20,499 bases of DNA from Clostridiales bacterium. Its GTDB lineage: Bacteria > Bacillota > Clostridia > Christensenellales > QALW01. This document shows, one piece after another, positions 7,946-15,839 of the stretch (positions are counted from its first letter, which is position 1; each line of letters starts with the position of its first letter). The stretch spans positions 1 through 20,499 of the forward strand of contig JAHAAN010000017.1 of assembly GCA_018376855.1 (NCBI GenBank), in the 5' to 3' direction. The notes under the pieces are model-generated. The model worked only from the letters and a program-made list of their open reading frames with translations, had not been told where the DNA came from and did not search any database. Made by a program: the position numbers and the translations under genes.

Positions 7946-8392
7946 TTGAAGAATCATAGGCATGCGAAGATCCTTGAATTGATTGCAGAGTATAGCATTG
8001 AGACTCAGGAGGATTTGGCGGCTCAGCTGAAAAAAGCCGGTTATGAGGTTACTCAGGCTACTGTTTCGCGGGATATTAAAGAGTTAGGGTTGATTAAAAC
8101 TTTAGCTGAAGATGGCGGATATAAATATACTGCAACAGCGCCGAAGGCCGATAAAAGAGAGCGCTTGCATAAATTGTTTGCAGGAACGATGCTGTCCATT
8201 CAAGCGGCTAATAATATTATTGTGATTAAAACGATGCAGGGCAGTGCTAATACTGTGGCTGTAGTGGTGGATGGACTGGAAAATAAGGACATTCTTGGCT
8301 GTGTTGCCGGTGATGATACGATATTAGTAGTTGTTTCGTCTAATGAAGCTGTTCCGGAAATTATGCGGTTGTTAAACAGTCTGATACAGTAA
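7946..8392 (+). CDS. argR: Arginine repressor ArgR/AhrC
   Basis: A 148-residue transcription regulator that hexamerises and, with arginine bound, represses arginine synthesis and activates its breakdown. The N-terminal winged helix has the recognition segment ATVSRDIKELGL (38-49). The C-terminal domain ends with CVAGDDTILVVV, whose Asp pair (123-124) matches the arginine-binding residues. Length is normal for the family. The start is TTG 7946, with the strong site AGGAGGG at 7932-7938; the nadK stop lies inside this site. argR before recN is widespread in Firmicutes, and recN starts 12 bases downstream. Confidence 0.96.
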   Translation: MKNHRHAKILELIAEYSIETQEDLAAQLKKAGYEVTQATVSRDIKELGLIKTLAEDGGYKYTATAPKADKRERLHKLFAGTMLSIQAANNIIVIKTMQGSANTVAVVVDGLENKDILGCVAGDDTILVVVSSNEAVPEIMRLLNSLIQ

Positions 8393-8404
8393 TGAGGTTT
8401 AATT

Positions 8405-10141
8405 ATGCTGAGCGGTCTGATAATTCAAAATATTGCGTTGATTGATCGAGTAGAAATCTCGCTTGGCGAGGGGTTTAATGTCATTACGGGGGAGACCGGT
8501 GCGGGTAAGTCTATTTTGGTAGACGCTCTCGGGCTTTTATTGGGCGCGCGTGCAGATAAAGAACTGGTGCGTATCGGAACTGCTAAAGCGTGCGTTGAAG
8601 GAATTTTTTTGCTTTCGGGAAAAGACAATATACAAGCGTGCAAAGAATTCGGCATTGAAATTGAGGATGAAATGCTCATTATACGACGGGAAATCACGGC
8701 AGACGGAAAAAGTATGATCCGAATTAACGGACATGCCGTAACGCTTTCGCAGCTGCGGGCGATTTCCATGAATTTAGTAGATATTCACGGGCAGAATGAA
8801 CATCAGATGCTGTTGATAACAGAAAATCATTTGCAGATGTTGGACAGATATGCTGAAGATATGCTGGCGGAGATCAAGAATGATGTCAAGGGAGCGTATG
8901 AAACATTTCGGAATGTTCTTAAGCTGCGTAATGAGGATTGGGGCAATGAAGAGCAGCGAGCAAGAAAGATGGATATTCTGCGCTTTCAGATAGATGAAAT
9001 TATTGATGCGGCAATATATGCCGGTGAAAAAGAGGAATTAGAACTGGAGAAAAAACGGTTGCTTAGCGCAGAATCCGTTCGAGAGGCTTTGGAGTCAGCA
9101 CATGAAGCGCTTCAACCAGATGGTGGAGCCGTAGATGAAATTGGTGAGGCGCTGAATGCTTTGAGGCGTTTAGTACGCATTGATGAAGATTATGAAGAAT
9201 TACTTAGCCGTTTGGAGTCAGCTTATTATGAAATTGCGGATGTTTCGCAGGAATGTGCGGATAATGCAGAAAGTTTAGATGCGGATCCACAGCGATTGGA
9301 TCAGATTGAAGAACGGCTGGAAACAATCAAAAACTTATGCAGAAAATATGGGCCGACGGCTGAGGATGTAGATGCATTTTTAAAAAAGGCTCAGCATGAA
9401 TTAGAGTTTTTAGAAAATTGCGATGAACGTATGCAGAAAATTGAACAGGATTACCAGCAAAGTCGTTTGCATTTATATCGGAAGAGTAAAAGGCTTTCGG
9501 AATTGCGCCGTAAGGCGGCGGCAAGCTTTGAGGAGGAAATTAGTATGCAGCTTGCTGAGTTGGGAATGAAGAATGCTAAATTTTCTGTTTCTTTTTCTCC
9601 GCTTCAGGAAGAAGAACAAGCGGATTTTACAGTTAATGGGATTGATAAATGTGAATTCTTGTTTTCGGCCAATCTTGGGCAGCCGTTAAAGCCGCTTAGT
9701 AAAATTATTTCAGGCGGTGAGATGAGTCGTTTTATGTTGGGAGTTAAAACCGTTATGGCTGGAAGAGATTTCGTTCCGACAATGGTCTTTGATGAAATTG
9801 ATACTGGAATCAGTGGAAGAATGGCACAGATAACAGCGGAAAAAATGTCGAATATTGCTAAAGAGCATCAGGTACTATGTGTAACGCATTTGCCGCAGAT
9901 TGCTGCTATGGCAGACAGGCATTTTTACATTGAAAAGTGTATTGAGGATGGGAATACCAAAACACACATATTGGAAGTGAATGGAAACAGACGAGCGGAA
10001 GAGCTTGCGCGATTGGTCGGCGGGGAAACATCACGTTATGCATTGCAGCATGCGGAGGATATGATTGCTTATGCACAGGCGTATAAAAGAAGGTGTAAAA
10101 ATGGCTTTTTCACAGGAAAGTTTGGATTTTTTAACAGATAA
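8405..10141 (+). CDS. recN: DNA repair protein RecN
   Basis: A 578-residue SMC-like ATPase that acts early in double-strand break repair by bridging or holding DNA ends. Walker A GETGAGKS lies at 29-36. A long charged central region (about 150-370), rich in Glu, Lys, Arg and Leu, is the expected coiled coil. The C-terminal head carries signature SGGEMSRF (436-443) and Walker B MVFDEIDTG with Asp463-Glu464. The start is ATG 8405, with GAGGT at 8394-8398. The last 13 or so codons overlap the next gene by 41 nt and give an unusual tail rich in Phe, Gly and Lys, so the original RecN end was probably extended when the downstream gene became attached. Confidence 0.96.
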   Translation: MLSGLIIQNIALIDRVEISLGEGFNVITGETGAGKSILVDALGLLLGARADKELVRIGTAKACVEGIFLLSGKDNIQACKEFGIEIEDEMLIIRREITADGKSMIRINGHAVTLSQLRAISMNLVDIHGQNEHQMLLITENHLQMLDRYAEDMLAEIKNDVKGAYETFRNVLKLRNEDWGNEEQRARKMDILRFQIDEIIDAAIYAGEKEELELEKKRLLSAESVREALESAHEALQPDGGAVDEIGEALNALRRLVRIDEDYEELLSRLESAYYEIADVSQECADNAESLDADPQRLDQIEERLETIKNLCRKYGPTAEDVDAFLKKAQHELEFLENCDERMQKIEQDYQQSRLHLYRKSKRLSELRRKAAASFEEEISMQLAELGMKNAKFSVSFSPLQEEEQADFTVNGIDKCEFLFSANLGQPLKPLSKIISGGEMSRFMLGVKTVMAGRDFVPTMVFDEIDTGISGRMAQITAEKMSNIAKEHQVLCVTHLPQIAAMADRHFYIEKCIEDGNTKTHILEVNGNRRAEELARLVGGETSRYALQHAEDMIAYAQAYKRRCKNGFFTGKFGFFNR

Positions 10142-10766
10142 TTATTTTTATAACAGTCGCGAGTGGTATCGGGAGCATAAAGACGTTTATCAACGTTTTG
10201 TGTTTGAACCGATAGCGCAGCTGGTTACAGACTTGACGCCTAATATGCTTGAAATAGATTCGGAGTTTGTTACAGCGCCGAAAACGGGAAAAACGATTTC
10301 CAGGATGTATCGGGATATCAGGCGCGTGCGGGACGGAATGCTGTTTCATAAAAATGTTTGGTGCGTGTTTTCCAGAGATAAAAGATTATATGAGACCGGC
10401 GCGCCATCATTTTATTTTCAATTGGAGCAGGATGGTTTTAGTTACGGCTGCGGCTTTTACTGCGCGGCTTCTGAAAAATTGATCCAAATGCGGCAAATGA
10501 TTTTGAATGGGGATAAATTATTTAAAAAGGCACTCAAGGCGTATGATGAGCAGGATGTTTTTGTTATGTGCGGAGACACTTATAAACGCAGTAAATTTCC
10601 GGATCAGCCGAAGCGTTTGCAGAATTTTTTAGATCGTAAAAATTTGTTTTTTGAAAAGCAATCACAGGATACGGAGGTTTTGTTTTCGGAGAATCTTTCT
10701 GAATTTTTGTGGAATGATTTTAAAAAGCTTGCTCCGATTTATGATTTTTTATTAGCATTTGCATAA
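10101..10766 (+). CDS. DUF2461 family protein (TIGR02453-like), function unknown
   Basis: A 221-residue soluble protein without signal peptide or membrane segment. The N-terminal NSREWYREHKDVYQRF (18-33) matches the NREWFxxxKxxYxxxV opening of the DUF2461 family. The central SRMYRDIRRVRDG matches the IYRDxRFSKDKxPYK element, and PSFYFQLEQDGFSYGCGFY matches the family's GFYxxLxxxxxxxGGGxY core. No catalytic role is established for the family, so none is assigned. The start is ATG 10101, with AGAAGGTG at 10088-10095, inside the end of recN; the gene is therefore co-translated with the OLE operon. It is the last gene before a terminator. DUF2461 is not a usual member of the recN-spoIVB neighbourhood, so this is probably a lineage-specific insertion. 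Confidence 0.8.
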   Translation: MAFSQESLDFLTDNYFYNSREWYREHKDVYQRFVFEPIAQLVTDLTPNMLEIDSEFVTAPKTGKTISRMYRDIRRVRDGMLFHKNVWCVFSRDKRLYETGAPSFYFQLEQDGFSYGCGFYCAASEKLIQMRQMILNGDKLFKKALKAYDEQDVFVMCGDTYKRSKFPDQPKRLQNFLDRKNLFFEKQSQDTEVLFSENLSEFLWNDFKKLAPIYDFLLAFA

Positions 10767-10786
10767 GTGCAAACATTAAGCCTTTG

Positions 10787-10813
10787 AGAGACAGTTATTT
10801 AGCTGTCTCTTTT
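10787..10813 (+). terminator. Intrinsic terminator at the end of the OLE-recN-DUF2461 operon
   Basis: AGAGACAG (10787-10794) pairs with CTGTCTCT (10803-10810) around an 8-base loop, followed by TTTCATGTTTTT. It lies 20 bases after the DUF2461 stop and separates the operon from spoIVB. Confidence 0.85.
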
Positions 10814-10920
10814 CATGTTTTTACAAGGAATAGACTTTTAATTTTCGTGAAGAATAAAGCATGATATGCAATAAGTCAAAGAAAATGAAATTTTATACTG
10901 CGCATAAAAGGGAATGTAAA

Positions 10921-12162
10921 ATGAAAATGAAAAGAAAAACAATAGCATGTTTATTAACGTGTGCAGCGGCTGTTTTGTTGTTTAGAAGCGGACCGGTACG
11001 CGAAATATGTGAAATTCCAAATCATGTGATTTTATATCAGGGAGAGAAGTTTTCCATTGAGAACACAGAAATTTTGTGCTTTGGAAGCGGTGCGCAAAAT
11101 GTTAGTGCGGATGCAAACCCTGAGAACGTATTTCAAGAGTATGCAAAGGCGGCGGACGGAACCATTCATGCCCGTACGCAGATTCGTTTTTTGGGAATTA
11201 CAGTAAAAGATGTGGAAGTAACGATTCGTCCGGAAAAACGTGTTAATCCGGGTGGACATTGCATTGGTGTTGCGCTTTATACTAACGGTATTATTCTTTC
11301 CGGATATTCCGATATTACTTACGAACAGGGTAAAAAGAGGAATCCTGCGTTAGAAGCGGGCTTGCAGGAAGGCGATATTATTACGCATGTAAACGGAACT
11401 GCTGTAGGCAGTGCAAGGGATATGGGGCGTATTTTAAGCAAGTATCAGGCAGAGCCGATTAATTTAACAATTATGCGAAATCAAAAAAGCATGCAGGTAA
11501 ATATTACTCCTATTTATGATATATATGAGAAGCAGTATCGGCTTGGATTGTGGCTGCGTGACAGTACTGCGGGAATCGGTACGCTCACTTTCAGCGATCG
11601 GACAACGAAACAATTTGCAGCATTAGGACATGCGATATGCGATCCTGATACCGGAATCATTTTGCCGGTTAAGTCAGGTGAAATCGTTCAATGCGTTATC
11701 AATGAGGTGAAGCAGGGGCAAAAAGGCATTCCCGGTGAACTGAAGGGAAGCTTTCATACAAATGCGCCTGCTTACGGAAAGATTATGAAAAATACGGAAT
11801 ATGGTTTATATGGGGTTCTATTTGAGGATATCTTGAATGAATTATATCCTAATGGCATCGAAGTAGCGTCGCGCAACAGCGTTTCAGAAGGAAAGGCAAC
11901 AATTCTCAGCACAATTGACGGAAACGGTGTGCAAGAATTTGAAGTGGAAATATTAAAAGCAAATAAGCAGCAGCAGAGAGCTTCAAAAAGCATGGTGATT
12001 CAAGTAACGGATGAACGATTGCTGAGAAAAACAGGCGGTATTGTTCAAGGTATGAGCGGAAGTCCTATTATTCAGAATGGGAAGCTGATTGGAGCGGTAA
12101 CGCATGTATTGATTAGTGATCCTACGAAGGGATACGGGCTTTATATTGATTGGATGGAATGA
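10921..12162 (+). CDS. spoIVB: Stage IV sporulation protein B, PDZ and S55 serine peptidase
   Basis: A 413-residue forespore peptidase that is secreted across the inner forespore membrane and triggers SpoIVFB-dependent activation of sigma-K in the mother cell. A basic start (MKMKRKT) and a hydrophobic stretch (about 8-22) form the membrane anchor or signal. A PDZ domain covers about 111-200, with GLQEGDIITHVNG as its core. The peptidase domain has GHAICDPDTG (His237), Asp364 in IQVTDERL and GMSGSPI (Ser379/381). These match in position the His236, Asp363 and Ser378 reported for B. subtilis. The C-terminal VTHVLISDPTKGYG is also typical. The start is ATG 10921, with AAAGGGA at 10907-10913; an in-frame ATG at 10861 is less well placed. 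No sigma-F or sigma-G promoter could be recognised with confidence in 10814-10920. Confidence 0.95.
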   Translation: MKMKRKTIACLLTCAAAVLLFRSGPVREICEIPNHVILYQGEKFSIENTEILCFGSGAQNVSADANPENVFQEYAKAADGTIHARTQIRFLGITVKDVEVTIRPEKRVNPGGHCIGVALYTNGIILSGYSDITYEQGKKRNPALEAGLQEGDIITHVNGTAVGSARDMGRILSKYQAEPINLTIMRNQKSMQVNITPIYDIYEKQYRLGLWLRDSTAGIGTLTFSDRTTKQFAALGHAICDPDTGIILPVKSGEIVQCVINEVKQGQKGIPGELKGSFHTNAPAYGKIMKNTEYGLYGVLFEDILNELYPNGIEVASRNSVSEGKATILSTIDGNGVQEFEVEILKANKQQQRASKSMVIQVTDERLLRKTGGIVQGMSGSPIIQNGKLIGAVTHVLISDPTKGYGLYIDWME

Positions 12163-12230
12163 GTTTAGCGTGGGCTTCTTGTGAAAAAGAAAATGTTTTT
12201 TGCATGAATTGTAAAATAGTATAAAAGTTG

Positions 12231-12258
12231 TTGTCAATTAGAAAATTTGTGGTATAAT
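12231..12258 (+). promoter_or_regulatory. Vegetative-type promoter of spo0A
   Basis: -35 TTGTCA (12231-12236) and -10 TATAAT (12253-12258) lie at a 16-base spacing, and TGG before the -10 makes it an extended -10. The predicted start is about 12265, leaving a leader of about 65 nt. No clear 0A box (TGTCGAA) or sigma-H element was found by eye in 12163-12330. Confidence 0.7.
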
Positions 12259-12330
12259 GATGTAAAGATTTGGCAATCTAAATGGCTGGGGCTAATTACA
12301 AATGAACAATATTTTCGGAAGGAATATAGG

Positions 12331-13098
12331 ATGATTCGTGTGTTATATGTTGACTCTGATACGGATGCTGTTAAACGAATTTATACCGATTGGCATAATG
12401 ATGAGGTACAATTAGAAGATATTGCTTGTAGTGGTGATGAGGCAATAGCATTTTTAAAACAAAAAGATTACGATATTATGGTATTGGATTTGGTTTTAAA
12501 AGGGATTGATGGCTTTGCTGTGCTGACAGTTGCAGAAAAACTATGTAAAAGCACAAGGGTGATAATTCTAACGGCTGCAATGAATGCCGGGCTTTTAAAT
12601 TTGGCGCTTTCTATAGGAGCCAATTATGTGATGCTTAAGCCTTGCGGAATGGATGCTCTTGTGAACATAATTAAACAAGTTAAAAATGGATTGTTCGATC
12701 ATACGATGATTGGCGCAGGAGAAGAGGGTTTAAAAGTTGGAAATGCGTTGGAGCGTGTTGTTACGCAAATGTTATTTCAAATTGGTTTAAACCCAAAGCT
12801 AAAGGGCTTTCATTTAGCGCGGGAAGCTATTATAGAAAATTTGAAACTTGCTCAGAATGGTGAAAGGCATATAGGCGTGATATATAAGATTTTAGCGGAA
12901 CGCCATAATATGCGTTACATATGCGTGGAGCGTAATATTCGCAATGCAATAGAAACGGCATGGATAGAAGGCAATACTGTTTTTATAAATCAGCTTTTTG
13001 GTTATAGTGTTCAAAAGGAGAGGGGCAAGCCGACAAACGGTGAATTTATTTCATTGCTCAGCGATAGAATCATGATGACTTCTGAAAAGCAAGCATAA
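12331..13098 (+). CDS. spo0A: Sporulation master regulator Spo0A, with a divergent receiver domain
   Basis: A 255-residue response regulator that commits cells to sporulation. The receiver domain (about 1-118) has the phospho-acceptor Asp53 (MVLDLVLKGIDG), Thr81 and Lys103 (MLKPCG). The effector domain (about 140-255) is clearly Spo0A: CVERNIRNAIETAWIEGN is the recognition helix region, and LFGYSVQKERGKPTNGEFI matches the family end. The receiver is unusual. The acidic pair, Asp-Asp in B. subtilis (10-11), is Asp8-Ser9 here, followed by Asp10. The normally conserved Pro after the phospho-acceptor loop (LDIIMPHLDG) is Lys57. The start is ATG 12331, with GGAAGGA at 12317-12323. spoIVB-spo0A is the usual neighbour pair. 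Identity is secure from the effector domain and context; how well the receiver is phosphorylated is open. Confidence 0.93.
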   Translation: MIRVLYVDSDTDAVKRIYTDWHNDEVQLEDIACSGDEAIAFLKQKDYDIMVLDLVLKGIDGFAVLTVAEKLCKSTRVIILTAAMNAGLLNLALSIGANYVMLKPCGMDALVNIIKQVKNGLFDHTMIGAGEEGLKVGNALERVVTQMLFQIGLNPKLKGFHLAREAIIENLKLAQNGERHIGVIYKILAERHNMRYICVERNIRNAIETAWIEGNTVFINQLFGYSVQKERGKPTNGEFISLLSDRIMMTSEKQA

Positions 13099-13136
13099 AA
13101 GAAATATTCCGGCATACCATCAAACGGAGGGATTGT

Positions 13137-13754
13137 ATGGTCCGGATTATGATGCAAAAAGTAAAGACATATTTGTGGGATAATAGAATTGTATACGCAG
13201 TAGGTATCTTTCTGTTTATTATAGGAATCAGCACAGGGGTCGGTTTCAGCAGATATATTCAAGAAGATATTGTTGTTTTCAGAAAGTTTTCTGTTTCTGC
13301 AATCGGTGCAATGGTTCAAAACGGGACAGAAGGATTTTCTTTGTTTTTTGTGGCATGGTTTGAAACATTGCGGGTATTGCTTTTATTGTTCTTTTTTGGT
13401 TTTGGAATTTTAGGAATTCCTTTTTGCTTCTTTTTTATTGCGGTGCAGGGATTTAAAATGGGCTATACCGCTTCTGTTTTATTATCGCTTTTGGGAATAA
13501 AAGCAGTGGGAATTGTTTTTGTTCTGTTTTTTATTTTAGGATTTGTTTATTGCGGATGTTATACAACATGCTGCAGCGTGAATTTGCAGGCTATGAAGAT
13601 CAAACGCCATATGATGAAGATAAAAGGATTGTCGCGGACTGAGGCCGCTAGGATTCAGGTTTACTTTGGGGCAGGTGTGTTTTCCGTTTTAGTGGCAGTA
13701 TTGTTTACAGTTCTGCTTAATCCGTGCTCCAATCTATTATTTGGAATTTTGTAG
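13137..13754 (+). CDS. spoIIM: Stage II sporulation protein M
   Basis: A 205-residue membrane protein of the SpoIIM/DUF95 family. Together with SpoIID and SpoIIP it remodels septal peptidoglycan during engulfment of the forespore. Membrane segments are likely at about 19-37, 77-103, 113-139 and 175-195. The family block from GTEGFSLFFVAWFETLRVL through FKMGYTASVLLSLLGIK is visible. The middle is rich in Phe and carries a Cys cluster (CGCYTTCC, 139-146). The start is ATG 13137, with GGAGGG at 13126-13131. The gene follows spo0A by 38 bases with no terminator I can see, so it may be partly co-transcribed. spo0A followed by spoIIM is a common clostridial order. Confidence 0.9.
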   Translation: MVRIMMQKVKTYLWDNRIVYAVGIFLFIIGISTGVGFSRYIQEDIVVFRKFSVSAIGAMVQNGTEGFSLFFVAWFETLRVLLLLFFFGFGILGIPFCFFFIAVQGFKMGYTASVLLSLLGIKAVGIVFVLFFILGFVYCGCYTTCCSVNLQAMKIKRHMMKIKGLSRTEAARIQVYFGAGVFSVLVAVLFTVLLNPCSNLLFGIL

Positions 13755-13766
13755 AACGGAAAAAGA

Positions 13767-13795
13767 ATGACATAAATATAAGAAGGCGGTATAAT
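13767..13795 (+). promoter_or_regulatory. Promoter of deoB-punA
   Basis: -35 ATGACA (13767-13772, or 13768 allowing one base of counting error; 5 of 6 consensus bases) and -10 TATAAT (13790-13795) lie at a 17-base spacing. The predicted start is about 13802, giving a leader of about 34 nt before the deoB start. It begins in the 81-base gap after spoIIM and uncouples nucleoside salvage from the sporulation genes. Confidence 0.78.
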
Positions 13796-13835
13796 AAAAC
13801 AATAAAAAGTTATCTGTTTATAAGGAGTGAGTTTT

Positions 13836-14972
13836 GTGAAAACCCTCTTGATTGTTTTGGATAGTTTTGGAATCGGCGCGCTGCCTGATGCTGAGATTTA
13901 TGGAGATCAAGGCAGCAATACAATTAAAAGCGCGGTAGAGTATGGGGGTGCGGAACTGAAAAACATGCGCAATATGGGCTTGTTTAACATAGATGGGGTA
14001 GAGTGCGGTACTCCGGTTTCTCGGCCATGCGCCGCGTATGGAAGGGCGGCGGAGCTGTCTCCCGGAAAGGATACAACCACAGGGCATTGGGAGCTGATGG
14101 GAGCAGCGCTGGACAAGCCTTTTCCAACTTTTCCTAATGGATTTCCGCAGAAAATTATTACAAAGCTTGAAGAGCTATGGGGCAGAAAAATCATTGGAAA
14201 TTGTGCAGAATCCGGAACAGAAATTATTAAACGTTTGGGGAAACAGCATCAGGAGAGCGGAGCTGTAATTGTTTATACCTCGGCGGACAGCGTTCTTCAG
14301 GTAGCGGCTCATGTCGATGTAATTTCGATTGAAGAATTGTATAATATGTGCCAAAAGGCACGAGAAATTATGAGCGGTGAATTTGAGGTTGGGCGTGTGA
14401 TTGCAAGACCGTTCAGAGGAAAAGACGGTGCATATGAACGGCTGCCGCAGCGAAAGGATTATTCTGTGCGCCCACCAAAAACATTGCTTAATGTTATGCA
14501 GAATAATGGAATGGATATTATTGGAATCGGGAAGATTTCGGATATTTTTGCCGGAAGCGGTATTACGGAAAGTTTTCCGGTAAAGGGAAATGAAGAATGT
14601 CTTTCCGTTATGTTCAAAGAGATGAAAAGACCATTTAATGGATTGATGTTTGTCAATCTTGTGGATTTTGATATGCTTTATGGTCATAGAAATGATCCGG
14701 AAGGATATGCTAAGGCTTTAGAAAGTTTTGATTATATGATTCCGCAAATTTGCAGAGCTTTGATGCCGGAGGATGCCGTGATTATTACGGCGGATCATGG
14801 ATGCGATCCTTATACGGAAAGCACGGATCATTCCAGAGAATATATTCCGGTGCTGTACTATGGGCAGAATATTATACCTAAAAATATGGGAACGATGAGC
14901 AGCTTTTCCTGTGTGGGAAGACTGATAGCGCGGCGGCACGGTTTATGGATGCCGGGAGAGGAAAAACAGTGA
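13836..14972 (+). CDS. deoB: Phosphopentomutase
   Basis: A 378-residue enzyme of the alkaline phosphatase superfamily. It interconverts ribose or deoxyribose 1-phosphate and the 5-phosphate, linking nucleoside breakdown to central metabolism. Metal and catalytic motifs are visible: VLDSFGIGALPDA with Asp9, KDTTTGHWELMG (78-89) containing the nucleophilic Thr, DFDMLYGHRNDPEGYA, ADHGCDP (319-325) and TDHSREYIPVLYYG with His332. Length is slightly below the usual 390-400. The start is GTG 13836, with AAGGAG at 13822-13827; the alternative GTG at 13827 lies within that site. The stop codon shares bases with the punA start (TGATG), so the two are translated together. Confidence 0.96.
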   Translation: MKTLLIVLDSFGIGALPDAEIYGDQGSNTIKSAVEYGGAELKNMRNMGLFNIDGVECGTPVSRPCAAYGRAAELSPGKDTTTGHWELMGAALDKPFPTFPNGFPQKIITKLEELWGRKIIGNCAESGTEIIKRLGKQHQESGAVIVYTSADSVLQVAAHVDVISIEELYNMCQKAREIMSGEFEVGRVIARPFRGKDGAYERLPQRKDYSVRPPKTLLNVMQNNGMDIIGIGKISDIFAGSGITESFPVKGNEECLSVMFKEMKRPFNGLMFVNLVDFDMLYGHRNDPEGYAKALESFDYMIPQICRALMPEDAVIITADHGCDPYTESTDHSREYIPVLYYGQNIIPKNMGTMSSFSCVGRLIARRHGLWMPGEEKQ

Positions 14973-15793
14973 TGAAAACAAAAGAACAGGTTATACAGGC
15001 GGCAGAAAAAATCCGGCATATCAGCAGCAATATTTCTTTTGATGCTGCGGTTATATTAGGGTCTGGACTTGGAGAGTACGGAAATACACTTTCGGAAATA
15101 AAAGAGATTTCTTATTCAAATATTCCTTTTATGCCTTGTTCGACCGTAGACGGTCATAAGGGCTCTGTTTTGGTGGGGAAAAAGGGATCCAAAAATCTTT
15201 TGATTTTTCAGGGGCGTGTGCATTTCTATGAAGGAAGGTCCTTAAATGAAGTAATATTTTCGGTGCGGCTGATGCATGAATTGGGAATCAAAAAGCTTAT
15301 TTTAACCAATGCGGCGGGTGCGGTAAACGAAAGCTTTTTACCGGGAGAATTAATGCTGATTTGTGACCATATTAATCTTTCGGGGCATAACTGCTTGGTC
15401 GGCACAGAGGCATTGGATTTTGGGGAGAGATTTCCCTCTATGTGCAATGTTTACAGTGAGAATTTACGTCATGCTGCGATCGCTGCGGCGCGTGAAAAAA
15501 ATATATGTCTTAGAGAGGGAATTTATTTTTACTGCACGGGTCCAAGTTATGAAACGCCTTCGGAGGTTCGAGCGATACGTTTATTGGGCGGTGATGCGGT
15601 GGGAATGTCTACGGTGCATGAGGCGACGGCAGCTGTGCAGATGGGGATGGAAGTTTTAGGAATTTCTTGTTTAACGAATATGGCTGCAGGTATTTCAAAG
15701 CAGGCACTAACGCATTCAGAAGTTTTAGAAACTGGAAAACGTACGCAAAGGAATTTTATGACATTGATCGACAAAATTATTGAAAATATTTGA
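14972..15793 (+). CDS. punA: Purine nucleoside phosphorylase (trimeric, PNP family 2)
   Basis: A 273-residue enzyme that cleaves guanosine, inosine and their deoxy forms with phosphate to base and pentose 1-phosphate, the substrate of the preceding deoB. Visible motifs are the phosphate-binding GSGLG (30-34), STVDGHKG and QGRVHFYEG, then TNAAGAVN, CDHINLSG, TGPSYETPSE with the base-binding Glu, GMSTVHEA (211-218) and the base-recognition Asn236 in LTNMAAG. His216 replaces the Pro usual in GMSTVPE. The preferred start is ATG 14972, with GGGAGAGG at 14954-14961; GTG 14969 is a close alternative. With the upstream nucleoside importer it makes a complete uptake-and-phosphorolysis route within this window. 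Confidence 0.95.
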   Translation: MKTKEQVIQAAEKIRHISSNISFDAAVILGSGLGEYGNTLSEIKEISYSNIPFMPCSTVDGHKGSVLVGKKGSKNLLIFQGRVHFYEGRSLNEVIFSVRLMHELGIKKLILTNAAGAVNESFLPGELMLICDHINLSGHNCLVGTEALDFGERFPSMCNVYSENLRHAAIAAAREKNICLREGIYFYCTGPSYETPSEVRAIRLLGGDAVGMSTVHEATAAVQMGMEVLGISCLTNMAAGISKQALTHSEVLETGKRTQRNFMTLIDKIIENI

Positions 15794-15796
15794 ATA

Positions 15797-15839
15797 AAAA
15801 GCCTCTTTTTGAAGATAATAGACGTAAAAGGAGGCTTTT
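15797..15839 (+). promoter_or_regulatory. Long hairpin enclosing the dacF ribosome site (possible terminator or translational control)
   Basis: A 14-bp stem pairs 15797-15810 (AAAAGCCTCTTTTT) with 15826-15839 (AAAAGGAGGCTTTT), with one G-T wobble and a 15-base loop. The 3' arm contains the dacF ribosome site AGGAGG (15829-15834) and ends one base before its ATG. Folded, it would hide the site; it could also act as a weak terminator for punA, although the T-run lies inside the stem rather than after it. Confidence 0.7.

Noticed and set aside
12163..12230. Terminator or 0A box between spoIVB and spo0A
   Set aside because: Only a weak TTCTT/AAGAA pairing and no TGTCGAA-like element could be found, which is not enough to call either.
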